A DNA stretch of 47,794 bases, taken from the NCBI GenBank assembly GCA_023416735.1, contig JAEZGX010000021.1:1-47794 (forward strand), written 5' to 3'. Both the position numbers and the translations under genes were made by a program. This DNA comes from Verrucomicrobiota bacterium. GTDB taxonomy: Bacteria; Verrucomicrobiota; Verrucomicrobiia; Opitutales; Opitutaceae. The notes beneath the pieces are model-generated. The model had not been told where the DNA came from and searched no databases. It saw only the letters and a program-made list of their open reading frames with translations. This document shows, one piece after another, positions 1 through 6,307 of the stretch (its first letter is position 1; every line of letters starts with the position of its first letter).

Positions 1-386
1 CGTATGTGCCCCTTGAGCAGAGATAAAAAGTGTCCTATGAGATGGGGATCCCGCTCGGCGGGAGCCACCTTCGAGGGCACCATGTCATGAAACCAATTTT
101 TTAATTCGAGGAGCGAATAGCCGCTGGCCTTGAAGCCGCCAAAAGTGGGGGCGAGCTTAATGACTTTCGGACACGACAGATTGAAAATGAGCGACGCAAT
201 CGCGAAGCAAAAAGCCGAATAATAGAACGCAACGAAGTTAAGAGGCAGACGCGGCACCTGTGCACCGGCTGCGTGAAACGCATCTAGCACGCGTGCAAAC
301 AACGGAATGAGCGCAAGCCAAACGAATGACGTGTTCACGATTTTGCTCGTGCCAATGTCATGGAGGCCGCTCCAAGTAATCTTCAT
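1..386 (-). CDS. hypothetical membrane protein, C-terminus cut off by window edge
   Basis: An open frame on the minus strand starts at an ATG at 384-386 and runs without a stop to base 1, giving about 128 residues of a longer protein. The N-terminus reads MKITWSGLHDIGTSKIV. There are two hydrophobic stretches at roughly residues 18-33 and 48-70, so at least two membrane helices are likely. After them comes a soluble stretch containing FKASGYSLLELKNWFHD. I do not recognise the family. No Shine-Dalgarno-like sequence is visible upstream. The composition is less GC-rich than the downstream genes, but the frame looks coding because the translation has well-formed helices and no low-complexity arginine bias. 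The remaining part lies outside the window. Confidence 0.6.
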   Translation of the reverse strand, partial: MKITWSGLHDIGTSKIVNTSFVWLALIPLFARVLDAFHAAGAQVPRLPLNFVAFYYSAFCFAIASLIFNLSCPKVIKLAPTFGGFKASGYSLLELKNWFHDMVPSKVAPAERDPHLIGHFLSLLKGHI

Positions 387-531
387 TTGCAGAATGGGAG
401 GAAGGCGGGCACGGGTTGACTATCGACAGAGCCGCCATTCGCCGCGTCATCGGTGCCGGCAATCAGCCGGTCTTCGTCACGCTTAGGAAGCGGTGGCATG
501 TGACAAGTGAGTTGAGCGGAGGACACCTTCA

Positions 532-560
532 CCGACCGCGAGAGCAGCCGAACCGATCAC
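532..560. repeat. 29-bp dispersed repeat, copy 1
   Basis: This stretch is identical over 29 bases to 2010-2038, in the same orientation. Its core is GAGAGCAGCCGAACCGATCA. Each copy lies a few hundred bases from a toxin-antitoxin gene. On the minus strand it reads in one frame as a short hydrophobic stretch (VIGSAALAVG), so it could be a remnant of a coding sequence. Confidence 0.7.
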
Positions 561-620
561 GCTCGCGGAGCGAGCGGACCAATCCGTGGCGCGGGCAGAG
601 AGCGAAAGCGGGGTTGAGCA

Positions 621-684
621 GGAAGGCTGGAGGAGCCCAAACGCTGCACACCTGCGTCTCCGACCACCAGCCCGAAATCGCCAT
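621..684 (+). repeat. intergenic repeat family A, copy 1
   Basis: The core is GAGCCCAAACGCTGCACACC, preceded by a GGAAGGCTGGAG-like sequence and followed by a CCACCAGCCCGAAATCG-like segment. Related copies occur in the same orientation at 3251-3311, 14167-14224 and, more degenerate, 32463-32512. Confidence 0.6.
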
Positions 685-831
685 TTCGCAGCAATCAGCA
701 TTCAGCCGTCAGTGGTCAGCGCGCCGGTCTACCCATCTTCAATCTTCGAACTCCGACCTCCGCCGCGCTTCTGCGCGGCCGTTCGAGCGATCTCCGCTTC
801 GCGATCGCGAAGCTCCGGCCGGGTCCTTGAC

Positions 832-848
832 CGGTTTCCGGGAAACCG
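832..848. promoter_or_regulatory. palindrome upstream of toxin-antitoxin operon, probable autoregulatory operator
   Basis: CGGTTTCC-G-GGAAACCG is a perfect 8-1-8 inverted repeat ending 12 bases before the antitoxin start codon. Antitoxins of this class usually repress their own promoter through such a site. The role is inferred from position and symmetry. Confidence 0.5.
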
Positions 849-860
849 TAGCTTAGTCCC

Positions 861-1076
861 ATGAGCATCGCCGAACTTCGCAAGCTCCCCGCAGACGAGA
901 AGCTGAAGATCATCGAAGCACTGTGGGGCGACTTGGCGGCGGACGACCAGGCATTTGGCAGCCCGGCTTGGCACGAGGAAGAACTTCGGAAAACCGAAGA
1001 CGAATTCGCAGCCGGACACATCGAGACACTCGACTGGAGCGACGCGAAGAACGAACTGCGCCGCCGGTTCGAATGA
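861..1076 (+). CDS. antitoxin, addiction module component family
   Basis: This 71-residue acidic protein begins MSIAELRKLPADEKLKIIEA and matches what I know of the 'putative addiction module component' antitoxins (TIGR02574, Unstab_antitox). The N-terminal half carries the conserved L-P-x-x-E-K-L-x-I-x-E-x-LW pattern. The C-terminal half is the flexible toxin-wrapping tail with W-x-E-E-L-x-K-T-E. The stop overlaps the toxin start as ATGA (1073-1076), the usual arrangement for translational coupling. It should neutralise the downstream ParE-like toxin and repress the operon, probably through the palindrome just upstream. The gene appears intact and full length. Confidence 0.85.
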   Translation: MSIAELRKLPADEKLKIIEALWGDLAADDQAFGSPAWHEEELRKTEDEFAAGHIETLDWSDAKNELRRRFE

Positions 1077-1372
1077 AAGTCAGAGTTCTTCGTTTGGCAC
1101 TCGAGGACCTGGCAGCCGGACGCAGATTCTACGACCAGCAGGCAGAAGGCGTCGGCAGCTACTTCTTCGACAGCCTGTTCTCCGAAATCGATTCGCTCGT
1201 GCTTCACGGCGGCGTTCATCGCATCCATTTCGGTTTCCATCGGCTGCTCGCGCATCGGTTCCCCTTCGCGATCTACTATCGTATCATTTCCGGCGAAGTG
1301 GTGGTCTTCCGTGTCCTCGACTGTCGCCGCGATCCAACCTGGATCCGCAAGGCCCTGGGAAGGCCCGGTTGA
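1073..1372 (+). CDS. ParE/RelE-family toxin
   Basis: This 99-residue protein has the RelE/ParE fold signature: an N-terminal LALEDLAAGRRFYDQQ helix region, a central F-P-F-A-I-Y-Y-R strand, and a C-terminal VFRVLDCRRDP-x-W strand-helix. The FAIYY and V-x-x-V-x-D-x-RRDP pattern is typical of toxins encoded next to TIGR02574 antitoxins. The ATG lies inside the antitoxin stop (ATGA overlap), which fixes the start. Relatives act either on ribosome-bound mRNA or on DNA gyrase, and the sequence alone does not show which. Length is normal for the family and I see no disabling change. It is the only intact toxin in this cluster. Confidence 0.82.
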   Translation: MKVRVLRLALEDLAAGRRFYDQQAEGVGSYFFDSLFSEIDSLVLHGGVHRIHFGFHRLLAHRFPFAIYYRIISGEVVVFRVLDCRRDPTWIRKALGRPG

Positions 1373-1384
1373 CTGGCGAGACCT

Positions 1385-1510
1385 TCAACAAGCCGAGAGC
1401 AGCGCATGGCCCAACCGCTCCGCAGCCGCTGCGTTCTTCTGCGCGAGGAATCGAACGATCTGCTCCAGATCGCGATCCGCCCGCGCCCTCAGGAGGACGC
1501 GGTAGACCAT
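1385..1510 (-). pseudogene. truncated ParE/RelE-type toxin
   Basis: Starting at an ATG inside the 3' end of the upstream antitoxin gene, the frame reads MVYRVLLRARADRDLEQIVR and stops after 41 codons. That is a classic ParE N-terminus with the D-R-D-L-E-x-I helix, but the family normally runs to about 95-100 residues. The conserved C-terminal strands and catalytic or binding residues are missing. The stop lies 12 bases from the end of the intact toxin on the other strand, so the 3' half was probably lost when the two modules were brought together. It is unlikely to be toxic. Confidence 0.7.
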
Positions 1511-1704
1511 CCTTTGATCTTCCGGCGGACCTCTTCCACCGAGACCACCGGCTCCGTCTCCAACGAACGAACACCTTCATCGAGCGCCTTCAGCATCGCC
1601 GGCGTTTCCTCGTGGACGCGTGAGTTGAGCCAGTCAGCCAACTCGCGCTGCTCCTGCGCCGAAAGCCTTTCAATCGCCGCCTCGACTTCGCTCACCGTGC
1701 TCAT
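1489..1704 (-). CDS. probable antitoxin of the decayed second module
   Basis: This 71-residue protein begins MSTVSEVEAAIERLSAQEQR and has a helical N-terminus followed by VVSVEEVRRKIKGW, resembling small antitoxins paired with RelE/ParE toxins. The ATG is chosen because it overlaps the stop of the upstream frameshifted antitoxin as ATGA (1701-1704). Its own 3' end overlaps the start of the truncated toxin. The reading frame is intact although both neighbours are broken, so it may survive only as a repressor or as a remnant. An antitoxin translationally coupled behind another antitoxin is unusual and suggests two modules were fused by recombination. Confidence 0.6.
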   Translation of the reverse strand: MSTVSEVEAAIERLSAQEQRELADWLNSRVHEETPAMLKALDEGVRSLETEPVVSVEEVRRKIKGWSTASS

Positions 1705-1956
1705 GTTTTGGACCCCCTGACCGCCGCACTTTCTAAACGCCCCCGCGCACCCGCAAGTGCGACTTCCAGACAAATCCCTGGCGCCACCCCGCTCTGGATC
1801 TCAGCCACGCGGCGTCGAGTCTCCTGCTTCCACGCCTCTTCAACGCTCGACTCGATGCCGGTATGGGCGGAAGAGAATTCGTTCGACGAGCTCGGCACGA
1901 ACGTCCTGCGGCAGTTGACGAGATTCTTCAACGAGCTGTTCGAGCGTCATAGGCAT
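1701..1956 (-). pseudogene. frameshifted antitoxin of the addiction module component family
   Basis: From the ATG at 1956 (or 1950) the frame reads MPMTLEQLVEESRQLPQDVR, then AELVERIL, and runs out of frame at about 1870-1880. In the next frame the family C-terminus continues as SSVEEAWKQETRRRVAEIQS and ends at 1701. The two halves together match the Unstab_antitox family from end to end, so a single-base indel has broken the gene. A sequencing error would give the same picture. The 3' end overlaps the next antitoxin gene by ATGA. Confidence 0.72.
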
Positions 1957-1957
1957 G

Positions 1958-1972
1958 CTGCACCGTGTGCAG
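1958..1972. promoter_or_regulatory. palindrome upstream of the decayed antitoxin, possible operator
   Basis: CTGCAC-CGT-GTGCAG is a perfect 6-3-6 inverted repeat directly before the start codon of the frameshifted antitoxin. Its position matches the 832-848 palindrome of the intact module, although the sequence differs. Confidence 0.35.
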
Positions 1973-2009
1973 TTTCACTTGTTTCAGCAATAGCACCGGA
2001 GCAAAGACG

Positions 2010-2038
2010 CCGACCGCGAGAGCAGCCGAACCGATCAC
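2010..2038. repeat. 29-bp dispersed repeat, copy 2
   Basis: Identical to 532-560 over 29 bases, same orientation. It lies in the 194-base gap between the decayed antitoxin and the next gene. That gap shows nothing else except an out-of-frame hydrophobic reading on the minus strand. Confidence 0.7.
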
Positions 2039-2150
2039 ATCGCCAGCGCTCGGATCTAGCCGACCAGATCGCGCGCCAGCCTTTCCAGACTCCGGCCTTT
2101 GTCTTGGTCGCCGTGCACTGTGGAGCACGGCCAAATGCCATTATCGCTCT

Positions 2151-2876
2151 TTAGCCTCGCGAAACGTTCGCACGCCGACGGCGCCACACGGCGAATCCCA
2201 GCACACCCACTCCCGCGATCGCTGCATAGGTCGATGGTTCCGGCACTGCGCTGATCGTTTGGATCGAAGTGATATGACCTGATGCTGCTGAATCCAGGCT
2301 GAGATCTGCCGCGGTCCAGCCTGCGTCGTAGGAGTAATAACCTTCATCGTCAGGATCGGAAGAGAATGATCCCAAGTTGAAAAAACTGCCGTCGGTGAAG
2401 TCGTAATTAAACTTCACGATTGATGGTGCCGTCGCGAGATCGGTATCGGCTATGAATACCGTCGGAAAGAGCTCTGCTTCTTCGCTTGGGAACTCCGGCA
2501 ACGTGATCGTTTGCAAATCCTGCAGCGTAAATGGGCGGGTTCCAAAACTGCCGGAGATCTCTGTGATCGATTCCACGGCGAAGAGATACCAGGTCCCCGT
2601 TGCACCATCAGTGAGGAAATCTTGCGGCACGGAGATGGGCTGCGGAGTTGCCGACAGATCGAAAGAAAACGTGACCGAAAAAGTGTCAGACGCGCTGAGA
2701 CCAAACACCGTGCCATGCCGGGTCTCGTCCACGCTGAAATTGACGCGGTAGCTTACCACCTGCCCCGACAGCCCCGCCGTCATCAAACACGCCAGCACGG
2801 TCCCCCGGAGGAGTGTTTTCCACCAAGGCAGTGGAGCGGATTCTTGACGCGGAAGGGAGGGGCAGAGGTTTGCCAT
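2151..2876 (-). CDS. PEP-CTERM sorting domain protein
   Basis: This 241-residue exported protein starts at MANLCPSLPRQ, chosen because a signal peptide with hydrophobic core TVLACLMTAGLSGQ follows directly. The body is beta-rich and of unknown function. The C-terminus carries the sorting signal: VPEPSTYAAIAGVG, a short hydrophobic helix, then WRRRRANVSRG. In this class the exosortase system cleaves at the PEP motif during export. The protein is a paralogue of the gene at 6308-7015, with shared blocks such as QVVSYRV near the N-terminus, ISVPQD in the middle and SGHI-SIQ before the PEP motif. The two may be ligand-binding or structural surface proteins. No exosortase lies nearby. Confidence 0.85.
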   Translation of the reverse strand: MANLCPSLPRQESAPLPWWKTLLRGTVLACLMTAGLSGQVVSYRVNFSVDETRHGTVFGLSASDTFSVTFSFDLSATPQPISVPQDFLTDGATGTWYLFAVESITEISGSFGTRPFTLQDLQTITLPEFPSEEAELFPTVFIADTDLATAPSIVKFNYDFTDGSFFNLGSFSSDPDDEGYYSYDAGWTAADLSLDSAASGHITSIQTISAVPEPSTYAAIAGVGVLGFAVWRRRRANVSRG

Positions 2877-3475
2877 AGTGATAGGCGAGGTAACGCGGGG
2901 GGATGGTTGGAGTGTGTAGTGGTTGAGCCGGATCGAAGGAATGATCGTGAGAGGCTCATCGACCTGACTCCGCGCCCGATCCAAATATCGGCCTGCGCAG
3001 GCAGAGATGAAGCAATGCGTCCTTGTTCGTCACGTCCGCCTCTCCACTCAACGCCGCATGCACGAATCCGGCAAAAGAATGCATGAATCCGCCGGTTGGA
3101 GACAGAGGAGCCAGGAGGGATCGGCGAACCCGACGATGAACGACGAGCCGAAGGCGGGCTGACGAAAGCCCGTCGAGGCGAGGAGGGCACCGTATGGTCG
3201 ATCCCCTCGCCCCGACCCGCTCAACTGCATGAGTTCGGCACACAGGGAACGAAAGCTGAAGGAGGCCAAACGCTGCACACCTGCGTTTCATCAAACCAAC
3301 CAAAATCGTCCATGCCTCCCTTCGTCGCTGCGTCCAAATACGCAGCCGATATCGTAAACCCGCGGCGCCGTCAGTCGCGTTGACTGCCGTTGTGCGGAAG
3401 CTCGTCGTCTTCCTAAATCAACTCCTCAAAAGCTCGAATTTACTCTCGCCTAGAAGACTATTGCTGTCCCTTCCC
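2877..3475. other. intergenic region with repeats
   Basis: No gene is supported here. Visible structure includes two 15-base near-copies of ATGCACGAATCCGGC at 3058-3072 and 3079-3093 (two mismatches) and copy 2 of repeat family A at 3251-3311. Open frames on both strands have the composition of non-coding GC-rich DNA. Confidence 0.5.
3251..3311 (+). repeat. intergenic repeat family A, copy 2
   Basis: Begins GAAAGCTGAAGGAGGCCAAA, continues with the shared CGCTGCACACCTGCGTTTCA core and ends in an ACCAACCAAAATCGTCC-like tail. It lies about 165 bases upstream of the truncated esterase. Confidence 0.65.
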
Positions 3476-4213
3476 ATGAAACGCCTGCTTCCCCTTCTCC
3501 TCGCCGCGGCGTGCGCCGTCGCCCACGCCGCCACCAATTGGGCTCCCGCGCCGAGCAACGTTCCTAACGCCCCGTATCCACGCCTCGATGCCGAGGGACG
3601 CGGCGAGTTTCGTCTCGAGGCTCCCGACGCCACCGCCGTCGAAGTCAACTTACCGCAGGGCACCTACCCGCTGACCAAGGGCGCTGACGGCTTTTGGTCC
3701 GTTATCACGCCACCGCTCGAACCGGGTTTTCATTACTACGCCTTCCGCGTGGAAGGCGTGATGGTCTTCGATCCCGGCAGCCGCGCCTTCTTTGGCGCCA
3801 GCCGCCACGGCAGCGGCATCGAGGTGCCGGAGCCTGGTGTGGATTTCTACACGATCAAAGACGTGCCGCACGGCGACCTTCGCGCGAAATGGTATTTCTC
3901 CAAAGTGACGAATTCCTGGCGCCGCCTTTTCGTTTATACGCCGCCCGGTTACGACACCCAGCCGGACCGGCGTTTCCCCGCCCTCTACCTCCAGCACGGC
4001 GGCGGCGAGGATGAGACGGGCTGGGCCAATCAAGGCCGCACCGATATCATCCTCGACAACCTCATCGCTGCCGGCCGCGCACGCCCGATGCTGGTGGTAA
4101 TCGCCAATGGCAACCTGCCGCGCGAGGCGGCGAAAAGGGGTCAGGCTGATGTTTGTTGTTTTTTGGAACGACGCCCTCCCCTCGCGCAGAAAACTCAACA
4201 AACATCAGCCTGA
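3476..4213 (+). pseudogene. secreted esterase, 3' end replaced by a palindromic element
   Basis: The ATG at 3476 opens a signal peptide (MKRLLPLLLAAACAVAHA). Residues of about 25-120 form an immunoglobulin-like early-set domain (VEVNLPQGTYPL, GFHYYAFRVEGV). From about 140 the alpha/beta-hydrolase part of an enterochelin-esterase/feruloyl-esterase-like enzyme begins, with RRLFVYTPPGYD, FPALYLQHGGGEDETGW and PMLVVIANGN. At about 4129-4135 the sequence runs into an 85-bp palindromic element. The last 25 or so codons are read from that element and end at 4213. The nucleophile motif (G-x-S-x-G), acid and histidine should lie downstream and are absent. No esterase sequence resumes after the element. 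The product should be catalytically dead; it probably once removed acyl groups from plant polysaccharide. Confidence 0.8.
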
Positions 4214-4219
4214 CCCCTT
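4135..4219. mobile_element. palindromic REP/MITE-like element, copy 1 (complete)
   Basis: Perfect 24-base inverted repeats (4135-4158 and 4196-4219; outer part GGGGTCAGGCTGATGTTTG) flank a 37-base centre containing CCCTCCCCTCGCGCAGAAAA. It has no coding capacity and would fold into a long hairpin. GGGGTCAGG ends are typical of REP-like elements mobilised in trans by Y1/RAYT transposases, though none is in the window. Shared flanks (GGCGAAAAGG on the left, CTTCCACCCC on the right) suggest the true unit is slightly longer, about 4129-4226. Confidence 0.75.
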
Positions 4220-4520
4220 CCACCCCTCCGTAGTGAGTGCGACGCCTGCCAGCAAGTCCCCGAAAAAAGCCCGCTCCCTAAGACCGAGGCTTTTTATTAT
4301 GCGTTAGCAATACCTCTCATTGAGACCCAAATAGTATATCGTTTTCAATAGATCCATGGGATCAAAGCAGCGCCTGCTCGACGTTGAGTGGATCTGCTCA
4401 GTCGGAATATAATTCATCTGAAGCGCAATTTATTAGTAATTCGCCCACCCGTTTCCAATTTCTTATGCGGACAGCTCTCGCGGGCTTGCCAACACGCGAC
4501 TAAACAAATTTCACCCCGGC
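4220..4520. other. intergenic region after the truncated esterase
   Basis: About 300 AT-richer bases with no gene. AAAAAGCC and GGCTTTTT at about 4264-4295 could form a weak terminator-like stem with a 16-base loop, possibly left from the lost esterase 3' end. The rest is the leader of the next gene. I see no clear promoter. Confidence 0.4.
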
Positions 4521-5273
4521 GTGAAACTTAGCACCTCGCGCAAAATCTCCCGTTATAGCATCAGTATTGCACTTTTTTTGACGGCCTACTGTTTGTCCCA
4601 CGCGCAAGCTGTCATCACCTGGGGGACACCCACTTTTATCAGCGGCGATGCTGACGTTGCTGCTGTCGACACGCGCATCTGGGCCTACAATTTCGGCACG
4701 GCCGCAGTAAGCCCCATCGTCAATGGCGTCACGTTCACGGGCTACGCGTCAAACACTGGCAATTCCGATTTCACGCTCACCACCGTCGGCTCGACCATCT
4801 ACCATTTCGAGAACTCATTTGGTAACCCCCAAGCGTTCTACACTTCCCTGAGCAGCGGCTACCAGGATCTGCTGCGTTCCGCGACCTTCTGGTCGGGCCA
4901 GCTGAGCCACACGCAGACGATGACGTTGCATAACCTCGCCCCTGGGCAAACGTATCAAATCCAATTCTGGGTTAACGATTCGCGCGCGAGCTACCACAAC
5001 ACCGAATCAGTTTCCTTTGCCGACACCTTCGGCAACGAGGCCCTTGTCCGCTACAGCAACAATGGCGCAACCCTTGGACAGTATGTGATCGGGACCTTCA
5101 CCGCCGCCGATGAGACGCAAACGATCGACCTCGGTCCTTACAGCCCGCAGATCAATGCTGCGACCCTCGGTCTCGCCGCAATTCCGGAACCCGCCACCAC
5201 GGCGTTGCTTCTCGGTGCCGCCGCGATGATTGGCGCGGTGCTCATTCGCGCACGCCGCCGCAACCAAAAGTAA
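4521..5273 (+). CDS. PEP-CTERM sorting domain protein
   Basis: This 250-residue exported protein starts at GTG 4521. A signal peptide follows (hydrophobic core ISIALFLTAYCLSHAQA). The body is beta-rich, with the motif LAPGQTYQIQFWVNDSR at mid-length, similar in style to carbohydrate-binding or beta-sandwich modules, and no catalytic motif that I recognise. The C-terminus is the sorting signal: IPEPATTALLLGAAAMIG, a hydrophobic helix, then RARRRNQK. It is not closely related to the neighbouring PEP-CTERM proteins. A strong intrinsic terminator follows at 5299-5329, so the gene is probably monocistronic. Confidence 0.85.
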   Translation: MKLSTSRKISRYSISIALFLTAYCLSHAQAVITWGTPTFISGDADVAAVDTRIWAYNFGTAAVSPIVNGVTFTGYASNTGNSDFTLTTVGSTIYHFENSFGNPQAFYTSLSSGYQDLLRSATFWSGQLSHTQTMTLHNLAPGQTYQIQFWVNDSRASYHNTESVSFADTFGNEALVRYSNNGATLGQYVIGTFTAADETQTIDLGPYSPQINAATLGLAAIPEPATTALLLGAAAMIGAVLIRARRRNQK

Positions 5274-5298
5274 CTCAGCCTTCACGCTCACCTCTCTC

Positions 5299-5329
5299 AG
5301 CGCGTTCCAGTCCCGGAACGCGCTTTTTA
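5299..5329 (+). terminator. intrinsic terminator of the upstream PEP-CTERM gene
   Basis: AGCGCGTTCC and GGAACGCGCT pair perfectly over 10 bases around a 6-base loop and are followed by a run of T. Confidence 0.85.
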
Positions 5330-5340
5330 TTGGCCGCGCG

Positions 5341-5376
5341 GGGAGCCGAAATACGTCAGGGAGCCGAAATACGTCA
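5341..5376 (+). repeat. 18-bp perfect tandem duplication
   Basis: GGGAGCCGAAATACGTCA occurs twice head to tail with no gap, between two terminator hairpins. Its function is unknown. Confidence 0.8.
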
Positions 5377-5425
5377 TGTCTTGGCTCTTGACCAATGCCC
5401 TTTGCGAGAGGTTGCGGTGAAACAG

Positions 5426-5456
5426 AAAAGCCGCGGTTCATCACCGCGGCTTTTTT
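5426..5456. terminator. bidirectional intrinsic terminator
   Basis: AAGCCGCGG and CCGCGGCTT form a stem with a 7-base loop, flanked by an A run on the left and six T on the right. It could stop transcription from both sides. No gene is supported between it and the orphan fragment at 5573. Confidence 0.75.
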
Positions 5457-5572
5457 GAGCTGTTTCCGTCGAGCACGGCTTTCATCGTGCTGCGCGGCGA
5501 AGCTCGGGACGGCGAAGTGCTCCGCCGATTTCTGACGGAGCAACGCCCCAAACGCGGTCCACGCGCTTCGCT

Positions 5573-5664
5573 TTAGACCTCCGCACCACGACGCAGTCGT
5601 CGCCGTAGCACCACGGCCACGACGAGCGCCTCTGCGATCGCACCATAAGTCGACGGCTCCCGGT
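5573..5664 (-). pseudogene. orphan PEP-CTERM C-terminal fragment
   Basis: On the minus strand the last 30 codons of a PEP-CTERM gene remain: REPSTYGAIAEALVVAV, then VLRRRLRRGAEV and a stop at 5573. Upstream, the frame enters a half copy of the palindromic element at about 5671. The sequence differs from the neighbouring PEP-CTERM tails, so it represents a separate gene whose 5' part was lost. The remnant cannot be exported or sorted by itself. Confidence 0.75.
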
Positions 5665-5670
5665 GGCGAA

Positions 5671-5708
5671 AAGGGTCAGGCTGATGTTTGTTGCTTTTTG
5701 GAACGACG
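5671..5708 (+). mobile_element. palindromic element, left half only
   Basis: AAGGGTCAGGCTGATGTTTG followed by TTGCTTTTTGGAACGACG matches the left arm and centre of the complete copy at 4135-4219. It breaks off, and a GGTGGCGAAAAGG flank is repeated at 5708-5720. The right arm is missing. Confidence 0.7.
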
Positions 5709-5731
5709 GTGGCGAAAAGGAATGAGGAAAA

Positions 5732-5814
5732 AAGGGTCAGGCTGATGTTTGTTGTTTTTTGGAACGACGCCTCCCCTCGCGCAGAAAACTCAACAAACAT
5801 CAGCATGCCCCCTT
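5732..5814. mobile_element. palindromic element, copy 2 (complete, outer arm degraded)
   Basis: Left arm AAGGGTCAGGCTGATGTTTG; centre GGAACGACGCCTCCCCTCGC; right arm CAACAAACATCAGC followed by a diverged ATGCCCCCTT. It sits at the head of the first unit of the tandem duplication. Confidence 0.72.
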
Positions 5815-5926
5815 CCCCCCCGCAGGTATTGATCCGTGGCTCGCCCGCCAGTCCTTGGCGTGCATTCGCGTTCCTTCGCGGTTCACACTCCGCTCCGCTC
5901 TCTGGCGCGCCAAAGAGGTAATACGT

Positions 5927-6100
5927 TCAACCACGCGCAACATTCGCACGCCGACGGCGCCACGCGGCGAAGGCCAGCACGCAAGCACCCGCCATCGCTG
6001 CATAGGTCGAAGGCTCCGGCACCGCCGAAAGCGATTGGATCGAAGATATATGGCCGGACGCTGAGGAGTCGTTACTGAGGTCTGCTGAGCTCCACGTAGG
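5927..6100 (-). pseudogene. orphan duplicated 3' end of a PEP-CTERM gene
   Basis: In the frame ending at 5927 the minus strand encodes WSSADLSNDSSASGHISSIQ, then SLSAVPEPSTYAAMAGAC and WRRRRANVARG. This is almost the same as the last 55 residues of the intact gene at 6308-7015. The upstream part is missing; the fragment abuts palindromic element copy 3. It is a dead copy produced by tandem duplication, or a donor for recombination between sorting domains. Confidence 0.8.
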
Positions 6101-6111
6101 GCTGAGGGAAT

Positions 6112-6194
6112 GGGGTCAGGCTGATGTTTGTTGATTTTTGGATCGACGCCCTCCCCTCGCGCAGAAAACTCAACAAACATCAGCCTGCCCCCTT
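6112..6194. mobile_element. palindromic element, copy 3
   Basis: GGGGTCAGGCTGATGTTTG left arm, a centre with GATCGACGCCCTCCCCTCGC, and right arm CAACAAACATCAGCCTG followed by CCCCCTT. It marks the junction between the two units of the tandem duplication. Confidence 0.75.
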
Positions 6195-6307
6195 CCACCC
6201 CGCAGGTATTGATCCGTGGTTCGCCCGTCAGTCCTTGGCGTGCATTCGCGTTCCTTCGCGGTTCACACCCTGCTCCACTCTCCTGGCGCGCCAAAGAGGT
6301 AATACGT

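Larger units (their letters stand above)
387..860. other. intergenic region with dispersed repeats
   Basis: No convincing gene is visible here. Open frames exist on both strands, but their translations are Arg/Ser-rich shadows typical of GC-rich DNA. The region holds one copy of a 29-bp repeat (532-560), one copy of a roughly 65-bp dispersed repeat (621-684) and, at its right end, a palindrome in front of the toxin-antitoxin operon (832-848). Confidence 0.5.
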
